From contig JAUCBJ010007408.1 of the NCBI GenBank assembly GCA_032718475.1, positions 1 to 64,000 on the forward strand: a DNA stretch of 64,000 nt, written 5' to 3'. The notes under the pieces are model-generated. The model was given only the letters and a program-made list of their open reading frames with translations, made no database searches and was not told the origin of the DNA. This document shows positions 20,464 to 29,599 of this stretch, piece by piece (positions within the stretch are counted from its first letter, which is position 1; the number at the start of each line of letters is the position of its first letter). Source of the stretch: Nemertoderma westbladi. Lineage: Eukaryota > Xenacoelomorpha > Nemertodermatida > Nemertodermatidae. A program made the translations under genes and the position numbers.

Positions 20464-21007
20464 AAACCAATCAATCCAACCAACCAAGCAGCCTGCCTAC
20501 CAGTCCAATCCAACGCTATTATGATACGTGTTGAAATTCCGCCACGTTCCAGCTACACGTATACGAATATTTCCATAGTTATTTCCTATCCACGCAACCA
20601 ACCACTGTATACTGTATATGCTGACAACGTGGCCACCAACTACACGCATCATGCATATATTATATTATATTGATTGCCAACTCCACGACTGCTGTCGCCA
20701 AATCAACAAACCAACTAGTATGATACATGAGATTCCGTCACGTTCTAGCTACGCGTATACGAGTATTAGTGATCATTATTACGCAATAATTTTTTTTGTT
20801 TATACAGTAGTTCCCTACCAGCTAATCAACCAATCAATAAACCGAATTTAGGCTATTTCTCAGTTTAAGACCTGTATTATTTTTGAAAATATCTTATATA
20901 TATAATCTCTTGCTTTAATCGCAATTAATCATTTGTAATGGTTTTAGTTTAAAAGTTTTTACTTTGTTTGTTTGATTTACAATAAAATAAAGTAATAAAG
21001 TAAAATA
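20464..21007. repeat. left subterminal repeat modules
   Basis: Non-coding. Module A (TGATACGTGTTGAAATTCCG, near 20520) is followed by module B (GTGGCCACCAACTACACGCA, near 20630) and a diverged second module A (near 20722). On the right end the inward order is B then A. The first gene's upstream AT-rich region occupies about 20780-21007. Confidence 0.65.
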
Positions 21008-21454
21008 ATGTCTTCTGATTCCGATATGGTTATGCCAATGGTAAGGCATTCATTTTTTGCAGAAGATGGTCAAGCCTATATTGTTATTGATTATACAATT
21101 TACCGTCAGGGAGATGATAAATATAAAATTGAGTTTTCTGAAAAAGCCAGGAAAGTTTTAAGCTCAATTGATATTGATGCTTCTGATAATAGTGTTCATC
21201 TTTTAGATTACAACCTGAAAGCTGAGCATGGGGGAGGAAAATTAAGCAACATTTTACTATTATCCATGATAGAGGGGTTTATTGTTATTACACAATACAA
21301 CGAAGCTGGTGAAAAGTTTGAAATACGGCTAAATCGGCATAGCCCCTACGAAATTATGTCTTTCTTTATTGTAATGATTTCAAAAGAATCCTTTGTCGAA
21401 CCTGAAGAATCAACGGATAATGTTGAATATGTTGATAATATCATTGATTCTTGA
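21008..21454 (+). CDS. Polinton 148-aa protein, unknown
   Basis: First gene of the rightward block, starting at ATG 21008 in the context AAAATAATG. The product is soluble-looking and acidic, with alternating hydrophobic strands (QAYIVIDYTIYRQ, KLSNILLLSMIEGFIVITQY) and an acidic tail (EPEESTDNVEYVDNIIDS). There is no membrane segment, zinc site or catalytic motif that I recognise. Its conserved position at the element end and clean frame argue that it is real. The function is unknown. Confidence 0.6.
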   Translation: MSSDSDMVMPMVRHSFFAEDGQAYIVIDYTIYRQGDDKYKIEFSEKARKVLSSIDIDASDNSVHLLDYNLKAEHGGGKLSNILLLSMIEGFIVITQYNEAGEKFEIRLNRHSPYEIMSFFIVMISKESFVEPEESTDNVEYVDNIIDS

Positions 21455-21623
21455 CTTTTCCCCCTATATTATAAATATTTTATGATTATATATAAAATTT
21501 TGTTGTTTTTAAATAATCGAAAATTGTAGTAGTATTTGTATATACAGTATAACAGTTTTGTTTGTTGTTGTTGTTGTTGTGTATTGTGGTAATTATTTTC
21601 AAATTTACTTTAAAATTTGGAAA

Positions 21624-22076
21624 ATGGATATTTTAAATGAAAAATGTCCAGTTTGCTATTCTAAGTTATTGCAACAACATCGGGATTATTATAAGTGTGA
21701 AAATAAACATGCAACTTGCGTACAATGTATTGCACAATATTCAGAAATGAATAATTATTGTTCTAAAATTTGTCCTATTTGTCGCGCACCCATATCTAAG
21801 TTTAATATAAAGTTGGCAAGATACCAACCCTATTATTGGAAAGAGCTTCGCAATATAACTTATATTTCTGCGAAAAGTAATGATCCGGGAGATTTATTTA
21901 CAATATTGGAGAATATTTTTTATAGAAACGTAGTACGACGCTGTTGCTACTATATTCCTTATTTTTTTAGCAGCGAACATAAAAAAATCATTAGCGCGAA
22001 ATTTTCGGGAAGTGATTTCCAATCCGCCGATATTACCTATCATTATTTCGCATATAAAGATGCTCACCATGCTTGA
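21624..22076 (+). CDS. RING-finger-like protein
   Basis: A 150-residue protein if started at ATG 21624, which directly precedes the zinc region. The in-frame ATG at 21558 would add a Val-rich, unlikely leader. The N-terminus has CPVC, then YYKC, HATCVQC and CPICRAP, a C3HC4-like pattern typical of RING E3 ubiquitin ligases. The remaining ~85 residues are Tyr-rich with no recognised domain. RING proteins of DNA viruses often act on host proteins through ubiquitin; that role here is inference. It lies between the 148-aa gene and the ATPase, all on the plus strand. Confidence 0.6.
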   Translation: MDILNEKCPVCYSKLLQQHRDYYKCENKHATCVQCIAQYSEMNNYCSKICPICRAPISKFNIKLARYQPYYWKELRNITYISAKSNDPGDLFTILENIFYRNVVRRCCYYIPYFFSSEHKKIISAKFSGSDFQSADITYHYFAYKDAHHA

Positions 22077-22289
22077 AATTACATCAGTCTATACTATAAT
22101 TGGAAATAGCACCTTTTGCTGCAGCGAGCGTCACATACTGTAGTGGCGTCGTATGTTAATTAAATATACAGTACTCTAATATTGTAGTTGCATCAATTAT
22201 TGTTATATACATAGTAATGGTGTTGGTTTATTGATATTGATATTGATATTATATTATATTGTATTGTTGATATATCTTAATAATAATAA

Positions 22290-22970
22290 ATGGCTGACTT
22301 TAATTCAGGTCCATATAATTTAAACTTTCAAATGGGTACAAGTATGATAATTTCAGGGCCATCTGGTTCCGGAAAGTCTACATTTGTTGGCAATTTAATT
22401 AAACACAAGAATGGTTGTTTCAACGAAGCCCCCTTGCGAGTATTGTATTGTTACGGGAGCAATCCCCCGACTATTCCTGGTATTACTCACCTTTACAAAG
22501 GCTTGCCTGAAAATATAGATAGTTTAGTGAATAGTCGAGATTTATTAATTATAGATGATTTGTTAACAGAAACTGAGTCCAGTACAGCTTTAACTGTATT
22601 GTTTACTAAGGTAGCTCATCATTCCAATATATTTATTTGTTTTATAACGCAAAACATGTTTTACGGTGGGAAGCATAACCGCACAAGATCAATTAATAGC
22701 CATACTTTAGTATTAATGAAAAATCCGAGAGACAGTCTATCGGTTTTAAATTTCGCGAAGCAGATGTTACCAGGGCAGACCAAATTTTTAGTTGATTCCT
22801 ATCAAGATGCGACAATTGAACCATTTTCACATTTCTTAATTGATTTACGACAGGAAACACCCGAACATTTAAGATTTAGATCTGATATATTTCGTAATCA
22901 TAATTGTTACATTAAAAATTACACTGACTATAAACGTAGCGAAAATAATAATAATAATAATGATAAATAA
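22290..22970 (+). CDS. A32/FtsK-HerA-type genome packaging ATPase
   Basis: 226 residues. The Walker A motif MIISGPSGSGKSTFV sits near residue 19-31. The Walker B DLLIIDDLLTE lies near residue 83-92, followed by the sensor-like strand NIFICFITQNMFYGG with a conserved Gln and Asn. This is the compact arrangement of Polinton, adintovirus and poxvirus A32-like packaging ATPases, which drive DNA into the capsid. The start is ATG 22290 directly after a TAATAATAAA tract. The C-terminus is Asn-rich (ENNNNNNDK). The frame is intact. Confidence 0.88.
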   Translation: MADFNSGPYNLNFQMGTSMIISGPSGSGKSTFVGNLIKHKNGCFNEAPLRVLYCYGSNPPTIPGITHLYKGLPENIDSLVNSRDLLIIDDLLTETESSTALTVLFTKVAHHSNIFICFITQNMFYGGKHNRTRSINSHTLVLMKNPRDSLSVLNFAKQMLPGQTKFLVDSYQDATIEPFSHFLIDLRQETPEHLRFRSDIFRNHNCYIKNYTDYKRSENNNNNNDK

Positions 22971-23007
22971 TTAATATTTTGTAACAATTTTCAATAATGT
23001 TGCAACA

Positions 23008-23391
23008 ATGAATATACTTGTGCAGAAATATCGTAACGAACTGGAATTTCTATGCAGCGCTACCCCTCAACAAAGAACTTATTTTATTAACCATACCGCC
23101 AGTAACGAATTAATACGACTCATTGTAAATACTGCATTAAATGTTCTAAAAGGTAATGTACAATTGACCCCTCATTCATTTAGAAATATTCGCCGCTATA
23201 AGAAGGTATTGAAATCACTCAACCGTAAAACAAAAAATATATCAAGTTACAGAAAAAAGTTAAGCAATCAATCTGGAGGCATACTACCGTTTCTAATACC
23301 CTTACTCGGCATTGGTGCGAAACTTGCCGCGAGTGCCGGTGCCGCTGCCGCGGGGGCTGCTATTGCGAAAAAAATTAACCGTGGACGGTAG
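23008..23391 (+). CDS. small basic protein with C-terminal Gly/Ala hydrophobic segment
   Basis: 127 residues. It has a Lys/Arg-rich middle (RNIRRYKKVLKSLNRKTKNISSYRKKL), then GGILPFLIPLLGIGAKLAASAGAAAAGAAIAKKINRGR. The GG plus hydrophobic stretch followed by a basic end resembles virion-associated, adenovirus pX/pVI-type peptides reported in Polinton-like elements. That is an inference from composition and position between the ATPase and integrase. Its stop is 6 bases before the next small ORF. Confidence 0.55.
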   Translation: MNILVQKYRNELEFLCSATPQQRTYFINHTASNELIRLIVNTALNVLKGNVQLTPHSFRNIRRYKKVLKSLNRKTKNISSYRKKLSNQSGGILPFLIPLLGIGAKLAASAGAAAAGAAIAKKINRGR

Positions 23392-23397
23392 GTAATA

Positions 23398-23553
23398 ATG
23401 GTTAAAACGGGAGTAACATTTAGAAAATTATATTTAGTATCGAGTAAACCGTTAGCTACTGATTTAAAACCACAAGATATACCTAGAGTAAATACTACAA
23501 AAAGAAAACCCTTTAAAACATCAACTTCGAAGAAAATAATTAAAAAATTTTAG
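23398..23553 (+). CDS. 51-aa basic small ORF
   Basis: ATG 23398 to TAG 23553 encodes 51 residues, very Lys/Thr-rich (TTKRKPFKTSTSKKIIKKF at the end). It starts 6 bases after the preceding stop and has no overlap with the integrase. Tight spacing and basic content fit a small virion or DNA-binding peptide, but no family is recognised and it could be chance. Confidence 0.35.
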   Translation: MVKTGVTFRKLYLVSSKPLATDLKPQDIPRVNTTKRKPFKTSTSKKIIKKF

Positions 23554-23619
23554 TTGTTCTTACGGTGATGCCCTTTATAAGAGATTTGAATATACATATT
23601 ACTTGCGGTTATCGAAAAG

Positions 23620-24711
23620 ATGCCTCGCAAGATGAAACCGATTTTAAGCCGAAGCTTAGACAAAAAACTGTTAAGAATTTATTTAGATCCTTCATCCCCT
23701 GCGGGATTTGCAAGTGTTGCAAAATTAGCAAAAGCTGCAAACATCAAACCGGCGCAAGCCCAGAAATGGTTGAGCGGACAAAAGACATACACCCTTCACG
23801 CTCCACGTAGACAACATTATCCAACATCTAAAATATTTACGGGAGGCATAAAAGATATATATATGATAGATCTGGTGGATATGCAGCAATATAAATCGCA
23901 AAATAATAATTATAACTATATATTAACGTGCATTGATGCCTTCAGTCGGCTTGCTTTTGCCTATGGTATGAAAACAAAAAAGGGTATTGAAATTATTAGT
24001 ATATTGCAAAAAATATTCCAGAAAGGAAAACCAAACAGAATCGCCACGGATCAAGGTTCTGAGTTTCTAAATAAATCTGTAAGGAAATATTTAGATACGT
24101 TAGGTATACAGTATTACGTAATGTATTCTGTGAATAAGGCGGCTATTGTCGAGAGATTCAACAGAACCTTAAAAACAAAGATGCTCAAAATTTTCAAGCA
24201 AAGGGGAAATAATATTTGGATAAAAATTTTACCTAAGCTTATCTCGGCTTATAATAGGTCGTATCATAGGACAATAAAAATGACGCCTATTGAAGTTAAT
24301 AAATTTAATGAAACTGAATTAATGAATAGATTATATGGGAAATATAGACAGATAAATCACAAGAAAATAAAATTTAAAGTTGGAGATACAGTACGATTAT
24401 CTATCGCTCGTACTGCTTTTGCTAAAGGCTATCGAGAACAATGGACACGTGAATTATTTATTATTCATCGGGTCAGGTTGGATAGAGTACCAGCGGTAAT
24501 GTTCGATATTAAGGACAGCACCGGAGCTATAATAAAGGGCTCATTTTATTCTCACGAACTCCAAAAGGTTCACCCGAATAGTAATATTTATCTAGCAATT
24601 GACAAAAAAAATATTGGCAAACTTAAAGAACGTGTACGCAATGGGAAGAAAGAATATTTAGTCCGATTCATCGGATCCAAGAAACAGTCCTGGGTACAGC
24701 ATATTCAATAA
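23620..24711 (+). CDS. Polinton retroviral-like DDE integrase with chromodomain-like tail
   Basis: 363 residues. Order: an N-terminal helical DNA-binding region (FASVAKLAKAANIKPAQAQKWL); the rve core with first Asp in YMIDLVDMQ, the CIDAFSRLAFA strand, second Asp in ATDQGSEFL and catalytic Glu in NKAAIVERFNRTLK; then an SH3-like segment (FKVGDTVRLSI). It ends in a chromodomain-like segment (KERVRNGKKEYLVRFIGSKKQSWV). This matches the Polinton integrases annotated in many animals as F54H12.3-like. It inserts the linear element DNA into the host genome; the chromo-like tail may target chromatin. All three catalytic residues are present and the frame is intact. Confidence 0.93.
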   Translation: MPRKMKPILSRSLDKKLLRIYLDPSSPAGFASVAKLAKAANIKPAQAQKWLSGQKTYTLHAPRRQHYPTSKIFTGGIKDIYMIDLVDMQQYKSQNNNYNYILTCIDAFSRLAFAYGMKTKKGIEIISILQKIFQKGKPNRIATDQGSEFLNKSVRKYLDTLGIQYYVMYSVNKAAIVERFNRTLKTKMLKIFKQRGNNIWIKILPKLISAYNRSYHRTIKMTPIEVNKFNETELMNRLYGKYRQINHKKIKFKVGDTVRLSIARTAFAKGYREQWTRELFIIHRVRLDRVPAVMFDIKDSTGAIIKGSFYSHELQKVHPNSNIYLAIDKKNIGKLKERVRNGKKEYLVRFIGSKKQSWVQHIQ

Positions 24712-24798
24712 GCTTAGGTTTATACTGTATATTAATTCATTTTGGTCGCATATGACCGTAATTAATCAATAATATTAACTCGAATGATATTACTATAT

Positions 24799-25020
24799 CT
24801 ATAGTTCATCCGCTTTAAATAAAGCCAGTAAAATATGATACATAATAAATATTGTCATCAATGTAAAACGATTAATCATAAATATAAAAGAAGTAGATCG
24901 TACCAACAACGTCATAATGTAACCAACTGCAATAGCATAAACTCCATCTCCACAAATAAGCCAGTAAAATATTGATCCCACGCATATACTGTAGAAGATG
25001 CTGGCAATGAACGTGGTCAC
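24799..25020 (-). CDS. possible 73-aa membrane protein, opposite strand
   Basis: Short minus-strand ORF in the 385-base gap between the integrase and the next gene. It is almost entirely hydrophobic with two to three putative membrane segments (IFYSICVGSIFYWLI, AIAVGYIMTLLV, TLMTIFIMYHILLALF). It runs against all neighbouring genes. AT-rich DNA often gives hydrophobic shadow ORFs, so support is weak. Confidence 0.25.
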   Translation of the reverse strand: MTTFIASIFYSICVGSIFYWLICGDGVYAIAVGYIMTLLVRSTSFIFMINRFTLMTIFIMYHILLALFKADEL

Positions 25021-25096
25021 AGATGTCTATAATTTAACATTATACTGTATGTACAAAGGAGTCAAGTAGAGAGAGCGAGCTTAAATAATAATAATA

Positions 25097-25969
25097 ATGG
25101 CCACAGATACATATATCACTCTACTTTCAGATAGCTCATTGAACACTTATCCCAATAATAATCCTAGTGAGTTTACTGTTGATTTAGCCGAAGAATTATA
25201 TATTGGTCCAAATGCCAAAATTGGGCTTGCCGAACTTCAATATCATGCAACATACAGTAATATTACGCTGCAAACTCAAATCTCACTGTCAATCGGGGTA
25301 GATGCAAAAGATGCCAAATTATATAGTTTATTTCCTGGTATGCATAACTCTATTCAAGTGATTATTGATGATATAAATAAACTGTTTAATTCTGAAGCGA
25401 AATATAGAGATTTCGAATTCATTTTTAATACAAATAATTCTAGAATTAAATTTAAATTTCCTAAAAAGTTGAAAAAAATACAATTAAGTCTACGTGGTGA
25501 TTTAATACAAATTCTAGGCTTAAAACCGTTATTGGATCGGAATCATCCGGATATTCCGAATTGGGATATATACAGTACCACTACAGTAGATGAATTAAGC
25601 AATATAGAACAGCCGATATTAATTTTAAATTATAGCGGGCCAAAAATTTCGGAAATTGGCATTTTAGATTTTCCAGCTCCCACGAATATAACTCGTAATA
25701 AAGACACTATCTTTATATACACAGATATTATTAAGAGCTCATTTGTTGGCGACGCTTTAGCTCCGCTCTTAAGAACCTGCCCTTTAACGCAATTAAATCG
25801 AAAATATATTAATCACGAATACGAGAGCATTTGCTATTTCCCATTGTTGAATAAAAAACTAAAAACAATCTTAATTACTTTACGTGACGGCCAAGGCCAA
25901 TTAATTAACTTCAGCGGAGGTCGCACTGTTATAACACTTAAGTTAATACGGGGTGGCGGTGATGGATGA
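25097..25969 (+). CDS. structural-type protein, tandem copy A (possible minor capsid)
   Basis: 290 residues. Begins YITLLSDSSLNTYPNNNPSEFTVDLAEEL, then GLAELQYHATYSN. The pattern 'short strand, LxSxSS, YPxNxxSxF, IGLAE' recurs at the start of the next gene and in proteins I recall beside integrase and capsid genes in Polinton-like loci of cnidarians and molluscs. The rest is strand-rich with no catalytic motif. Position directly before the capsid genes suggests a penton or minor capsid role, which is inference. Its 3' end overlaps the next ORF by 17 bases. The start ATG follows an (AAT)n tract. Confidence 0.55.
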   Translation: MATDTYITLLSDSSLNTYPNNNPSEFTVDLAEELYIGPNAKIGLAELQYHATYSNITLQTQISLSIGVDAKDAKLYSLFPGMHNSIQVIIDDINKLFNSEAKYRDFEFIFNTNNSRIKFKFPKKLKKIQLSLRGDLIQILGLKPLLDRNHPDIPNWDIYSTTTVDELSNIEQPILILNYSGPKISEIGILDFPAPTNITRNKDTIFIYTDIIKSSFVGDALAPLLRTCPLTQLNRKYINHEYESICYFPLLNKKLKTILITLRDGQGQLINFSGGRTVITLKLIRGGGDG

Positions 25970-26807
25970 GTTCTACGTTAGACTACCGAGTAATTCCTGT
26001 CCAATTGATTTTCCCCGCAATAGCGCTAGTAATTATCAGATAAATTTCCACGGCGCCTTACCTATAAATCCAAACGAAAACTGGGTGGTAGGTATAAAAA
26101 GTATATTTTACTTAGCAACGTTGCCGTCCATGTATAACAATGTAGAGAATGTTATTTTATTAGAAAAAGGGAAAAAAATTTTTGAGGATACACTTCCATC
26201 TGGTTTATTCTACAGTATCAATGACATTATAGATTATTTTAACACAGGAGCGTTGAAGGATAAATTACAAATAGTTGAAAATACTCAGCAAAATAGATTG
26301 CAATTTATTTTAGGGAAAACTGTGCGAGAGTTATTTATAGGCCAACAATTAGCCTATTATTTTGGAATTACTGAAAATAATCTCGGCGCGAATTTAAATC
26401 CAAATTTTAAAATTATTTTGAAGACAAAAAATAATATAAAGGGTTATTTAATAAAGGTTATCGGAAATGGAGAAAAGGCTTACCAGATGGTATTTTTATG
26501 CCCTCAACCACCCAACTCTATTCCAGAACCTAAGTCGAACATGTACGTGGCTACTAATATAATTGAAAATCAATATATTAACGATTTTGGTTTAGCTTTA
26601 CTTCGTCGTGTTGCGATACCTGATGATGTGAAATATGGTAGCGTAATAAATAAAGAATTTGTCAAGGATACAATTCATTATATCCCTGTAAAAAAATCAT
26701 ATAAGATAACATACATTCATATTGAAATAACAGACAAAGAAGGAAAAGATTTGAATTTTGAATACGGCACAACTTCTATTACATTACACTTTAAACGTAT
26801 AAATTAA
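25953..26807 (+). CDS. structural-type protein, tandem copy B (possible minor capsid)
   Basis: 284 residues. FYVRLPSNSCPIDFPRNSASNYQINFHGAL and WVVGIKSIFYLA parallel the start of the preceding protein. Later parts also align in order (FSINDII-type segments, LGLKP/YFGITE, a C-terminal TTSITLHFKRI ending like TVITLKLIRG). I read the two genes as an ancient tandem duplication. The 17-base overlap upstream and one-base gap downstream suggest a compact expression unit. The penton or minor capsid assignment is inferred from context. Confidence 0.55.
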   Translation: MAVMDEFYVRLPSNSCPIDFPRNSASNYQINFHGALPINPNENWVVGIKSIFYLATLPSMYNNVENVILLEKGKKIFEDTLPSGLFYSINDIIDYFNTGALKDKLQIVENTQQNRLQFILGKTVRELFIGQQLAYYFGITENNLGANLNPNFKIILKTKNNIKGYLIKVIGNGEKAYQMVFLCPQPPNSIPEPKSNMYVATNIIENQYINDFGLALLRRVAIPDDVKYGSVINKEFVKDTIHYIPVKKSYKITYIHIEITDKEGKDLNFEYGTTSITLHFKRIN

Positions 26808-26808
26808 A

Positions 26809-27369
26809 ATGGATTCTGATTTATTTCAAAGATACAGTAAACCTCAATATGGGGGTTCAGACTCTAATCTTGCTGTTTTTAAAGGCAGAAGAAGTACCAG
26901 AGGCTCGACGCAAGTTCCTGTTTTTCGTGGTGGTTCATATATTGACCCTTACGGTCAACAAATTGGCACATTTGGTCCAAACTTAAAACAGCGTCGTTTT
27001 CAGCGTTATCGTAGAGGTATGCGGGCAAATCAACACGGAGAAGGTATATTTACAGACGCCTTATTGACATTGAAAAAATTTGGTAAGCCATTAGCTAAAA
27101 AAGTTTTACAGAAAGCTTTACCATTTACCACAAAATTTATGAGACAACACGTAATACCAAAAGGTAAGCGGGTCTTACATCAGCAGGCTAATACGGTTAT
27201 TAATAAAGCATTAAATAAAATGAAACCGTCAACAAGGTCGGTTGTAGAAAAAGTTTATAGAGATTTAAAGCGACCCGCTAGACCAATGTCTATGAACATA
27301 CATCATCGACGTAGTAAAAAGAGAAATATAAAAGGCAACCTGAAACACTGCGAAAAAAGTATTTTTTAA
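26809..27369 (+). CDS. basic pVI/pX-like virion protein
   Basis: 186 residues, strongly Arg/Lys-rich. After YIDPYGQQIGTFG and RRGMRANQHGEGIFTDALL comes an amphipathic helix region (LKKFGKPLAKKVLQKAL), then basic segments to the end (HHRRSKKRNIK). Composition, Gly-rich cleavage-like motifs (HGEGIF) and position directly before the major capsid frame fit the adenovirus pVI/pX-like minor virion proteins of Polintons. It starts one base after the preceding stop and ends two bases before the presumed capsid start position. Confidence 0.55.
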   Translation: MDSDLFQRYSKPQYGGSDSNLAVFKGRRSTRGSTQVPVFRGGSYIDPYGQQIGTFGPNLKQRRFQRYRRGMRANQHGEGIFTDALLTLKKFGKPLAKKVLQKALPFTTKFMRQHVIPKGKRVLHQQANTVINKALNKMKPSTRSVVEKVYRDLKRPARPMSMNIHHRRSKKRNIKGNLKHCEKSIF

Positions 27370-27371
27370 TA

Positions 27372-28631
27372 ATATCAATTATTAAGGAATTAGATTTATT
27401 TTCTACACAGCCAATACAGACTGAATTTAAAGCAAAGCATTATGAAACAATTTACCCCGTATCTAATCTCAGAAGTGAATCTAGGGAGGTCACCTTCCTT
27501 GTACCCAGATCCAATGAATTCTATACGAAACTGCAAGACGCGTTATTAATTACAAAATGTACAGTACGTTGGGATAGACGACTTGAAAACTCCCATATTT
27601 ATATGCTGAATTACCCAGCTGAAACTATGTGGAGTGATATTAAAATAGACCTTAATGAGAAGCAGGTTGAAAATAGCAATAACCATTATTTCTACAAGTC
27701 GTACTTATCCAATTTATTATTTACAACTTACGAGGATAAAAATGGGCTACTGGGTGCGGGTAGTTTTCATCAACCTTTATCTGAACACGGAAATGAAATT
27801 GATCCCGGCGCGCATCCTATTGCCGATGCCTTTAGTAAACAAATGCAATTTGTAAGTGGATTGACGATTGATTTTGATACTGAAACTAAAATAATACAAC
27901 CTGGGTATGATTTAAGAATGCATTTTAGAAAAGTATCAAATTCGTTTATTTTTAAAATCACTCCAAACGCAAACGCCGTGACAAATCTTCGACTAGAATT
28001 AGATGAAATAAAAATTATAATCCCTAGAATGGAGGTTAATCCAGTAATAGAAAGCAGTCACCTAAAAGGTTTAGAGAGCTACGATATTGAATATCAATTT
28101 CAAAAAAAGGAGGTGACAACATTTACTATTCCCGCTCAAACCACAAATTACACTCAAACAAACATATTTGATGGTAAAAAACCCAAATTAGTTATTATTG
28201 GCTTCATAACAAATAACGCTTATTCGGGAGAATTAATTAGCAATCCCTTGAAATTTGAACATTTTAACCTTAGACGCGCGGAACTGATTGTAGACGGTCT
28301 TCCAGTAGGGGGTGTAATATACGAACCTAATTTTACAGATGGAACATATATTTTTGAGTATACTCAATTAATGAAGAACATTAATACATATATTAACGGT
28401 TATGGGGGTAATAATATAGACCATGAAACCTACTTAGGTAATTGTCCCATCCTATCCTGGGACCTAACCGCCGACGGCTACGTTAGAGATCCGCAACCGT
28501 CGATATATACTAACGGTCAATTAAAATTAAGATTTGCCGAACCGTTGGTTGAAACCATAAATGTAATCGTTTTTAATATTTATGATCAATCATTAAGTTT
28601 AAATAGCAGGAAAGAAATACATATCGATTAA
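27372..28631 (+). CDS. major-capsid-type protein (F54H12.2-like), start codon position reads ATA
   Basis: 419 codons are open from 27372 to the TAA at 28629. The N-terminus KELDLFSTQPIQTEF followed by HYETIYP, VPRSNEFY and LNEKQV...YFYKSYLSNLL matches, from memory, the F54H12.2-like proteins that accompany Polinton integrases and are taken as the double-jelly-roll capsid protein. The rest is strand-rich. There is no ATG in frame until 27603, which lies well inside the conserved region. At 27372, two bases after the upstream stop, stands ATA, in the spacing and AATAAT context seen at other starts of this element. Loss of the start codon is the simplest reading; initiation at a non-AUG codon is the alternative. 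Confidence 0.65.
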   Translation: MSIIKELDLFSTQPIQTEFKAKHYETIYPVSNLRSESREVTFLVPRSNEFYTKLQDALLITKCTVRWDRRLENSHIYMLNYPAETMWSDIKIDLNEKQVENSNNHYFYKSYLSNLLFTTYEDKNGLLGAGSFHQPLSEHGNEIDPGAHPIADAFSKQMQFVSGLTIDFDTETKIIQPGYDLRMHFRKVSNSFIFKITPNANAVTNLRLELDEIKIIIPRMEVNPVIESSHLKGLESYDIEYQFQKKEVTTFTIPAQTTNYTQTNIFDGKKPKLVIIGFITNNAYSGELISNPLKFEHFNLRRAELIVDGLPVGGVIYEPNFTDGTYIFEYTQLMKNINTYINGYGGNNIDHETYLGNCPILSWDLTADGYVRDPQPSIYTNGQLKLRFAEPLVETINVIVFNIYDQSLSLNSRKEIHID

Positions 28632-28633
28632 GT

Positions 28634-29308
28634 ATGTTATCTACAGAGGACCTTGATAAGTTTCCAGTAAAATGGTTCCAGTTTCCAGAAAAAAAAATTT
28701 CCAGTAATAAAATGGATAATATTATTTTTGTTGATTTTCAATATTATAAGATAGACAATAAAGAGTATCCGGTAGTATTTAAAGAATTTGCAATATACGA
28801 TTCTAATTACACCAAAACTAATGTAAAGACGTTTTTAATTAAAGGCCCGTCTAATATTAAGTTATCAGCTTTAGATGCAGCTCACGTAAACAATTTACGG
28901 GATATGACTTCTCACTTGCCCTGGGACTACGGGGACATTTCTCAAGATGACTTTAAAAAATATATGAAGAGACATTTAAAATATAAAAAAAATATTCATG
29001 TATTTGGGTTGCTGAAACGGGTAATATTAGTTTCCCAACTCGATGTTCTCGAACCAAATTTGGTGGAGAAATTGGGAATATATAAGCAATATCACGATTA
29101 TTTAACACCTTGTCGATTTCACGACCGATTCACTACAATGGAAAGTAAATGCGCGTTCCACTTAAACATAAGGGATAACTGTCTGCGATACTGCTCAGCA
29201 AAATGTGTTGGCGGGTATGAGGCTCTACACTTTTTCATGAGAAAGCGTTTAACTGCGACTGATGATGATAAACAGAAAGAAATAACTGCGGTGGAAGATG
29301 TACTGTAG
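28634..29308 (+). CDS. conserved hypothetical of Polinton-like elements, 224 aa
   Basis: It starts two bases after the capsid frame. IIFVDFQYYKID, VVFKEFAIYD, LPWDYGDI and NIHVFGLLKR resemble a family of uncharacterised animal proteins that I recall from transposon-rich loci (VDxQ start, WxxGD middle, VKGLEKK-like block, Cys/His-rich end). The C-terminus has PCRFHD, KCAFH, DNCLRYC and SAKC, possibly a metal site. The first block looks like a nuclease-type central strand, but catalytic residues are not established. It is the last gene of the rightward block. No adenain-type protease motif is seen in it. Confidence 0.55.
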   Translation: MLSTEDLDKFPVKWFQFPEKKISSNKMDNIIFVDFQYYKIDNKEYPVVFKEFAIYDSNYTKTNVKTFLIKGPSNIKLSALDAAHVNNLRDMTSHLPWDYGDISQDDFKKYMKRHLKYKKNIHVFGLLKRVILVSQLDVLEPNLVEKLGIYKQYHDYLTPCRFHDRFTTMESKCAFHLNIRDNCLRYCSAKCVGGYEALHFFMRKRLTATDDDKQKEITAVEDVL

Positions 29309-29599
29309 GTTTACTCTAAGCATGTAATGTAATGTGATGGGATAATATAATTGTTTTAATGTCAATAAAAATAATAAAATATAATTTTTTTACAAGTTCT
29401 CTAAAAAAGAGTCAATTGCGCTAGGTTAACCATACACCTTTAACAATATGATGTAGACGTAACATGTACAGTAAGTATTCTCGATATCATTCTAATATAG
29501 ATGTACTGGTATTGCGAAACATCCTTTACGTCGCAAACTAATAACACATACAGTAGTTGACTAGTAATATTAGTCAGAAAATGCAACATAATCTGTATA

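Noticed and set aside
27330-27390. Programmed -1 frameshift or a tiny intron joining the pVI-like ORF to the capsid ORF
   Set aside because: AAAAAAG and TTTTTTA heptamers are present but in the wrong phase for the upstream frame. A GT...AG interval of 28 bases would not restore the capsid frame. Start-codon loss at 27372 is simpler.
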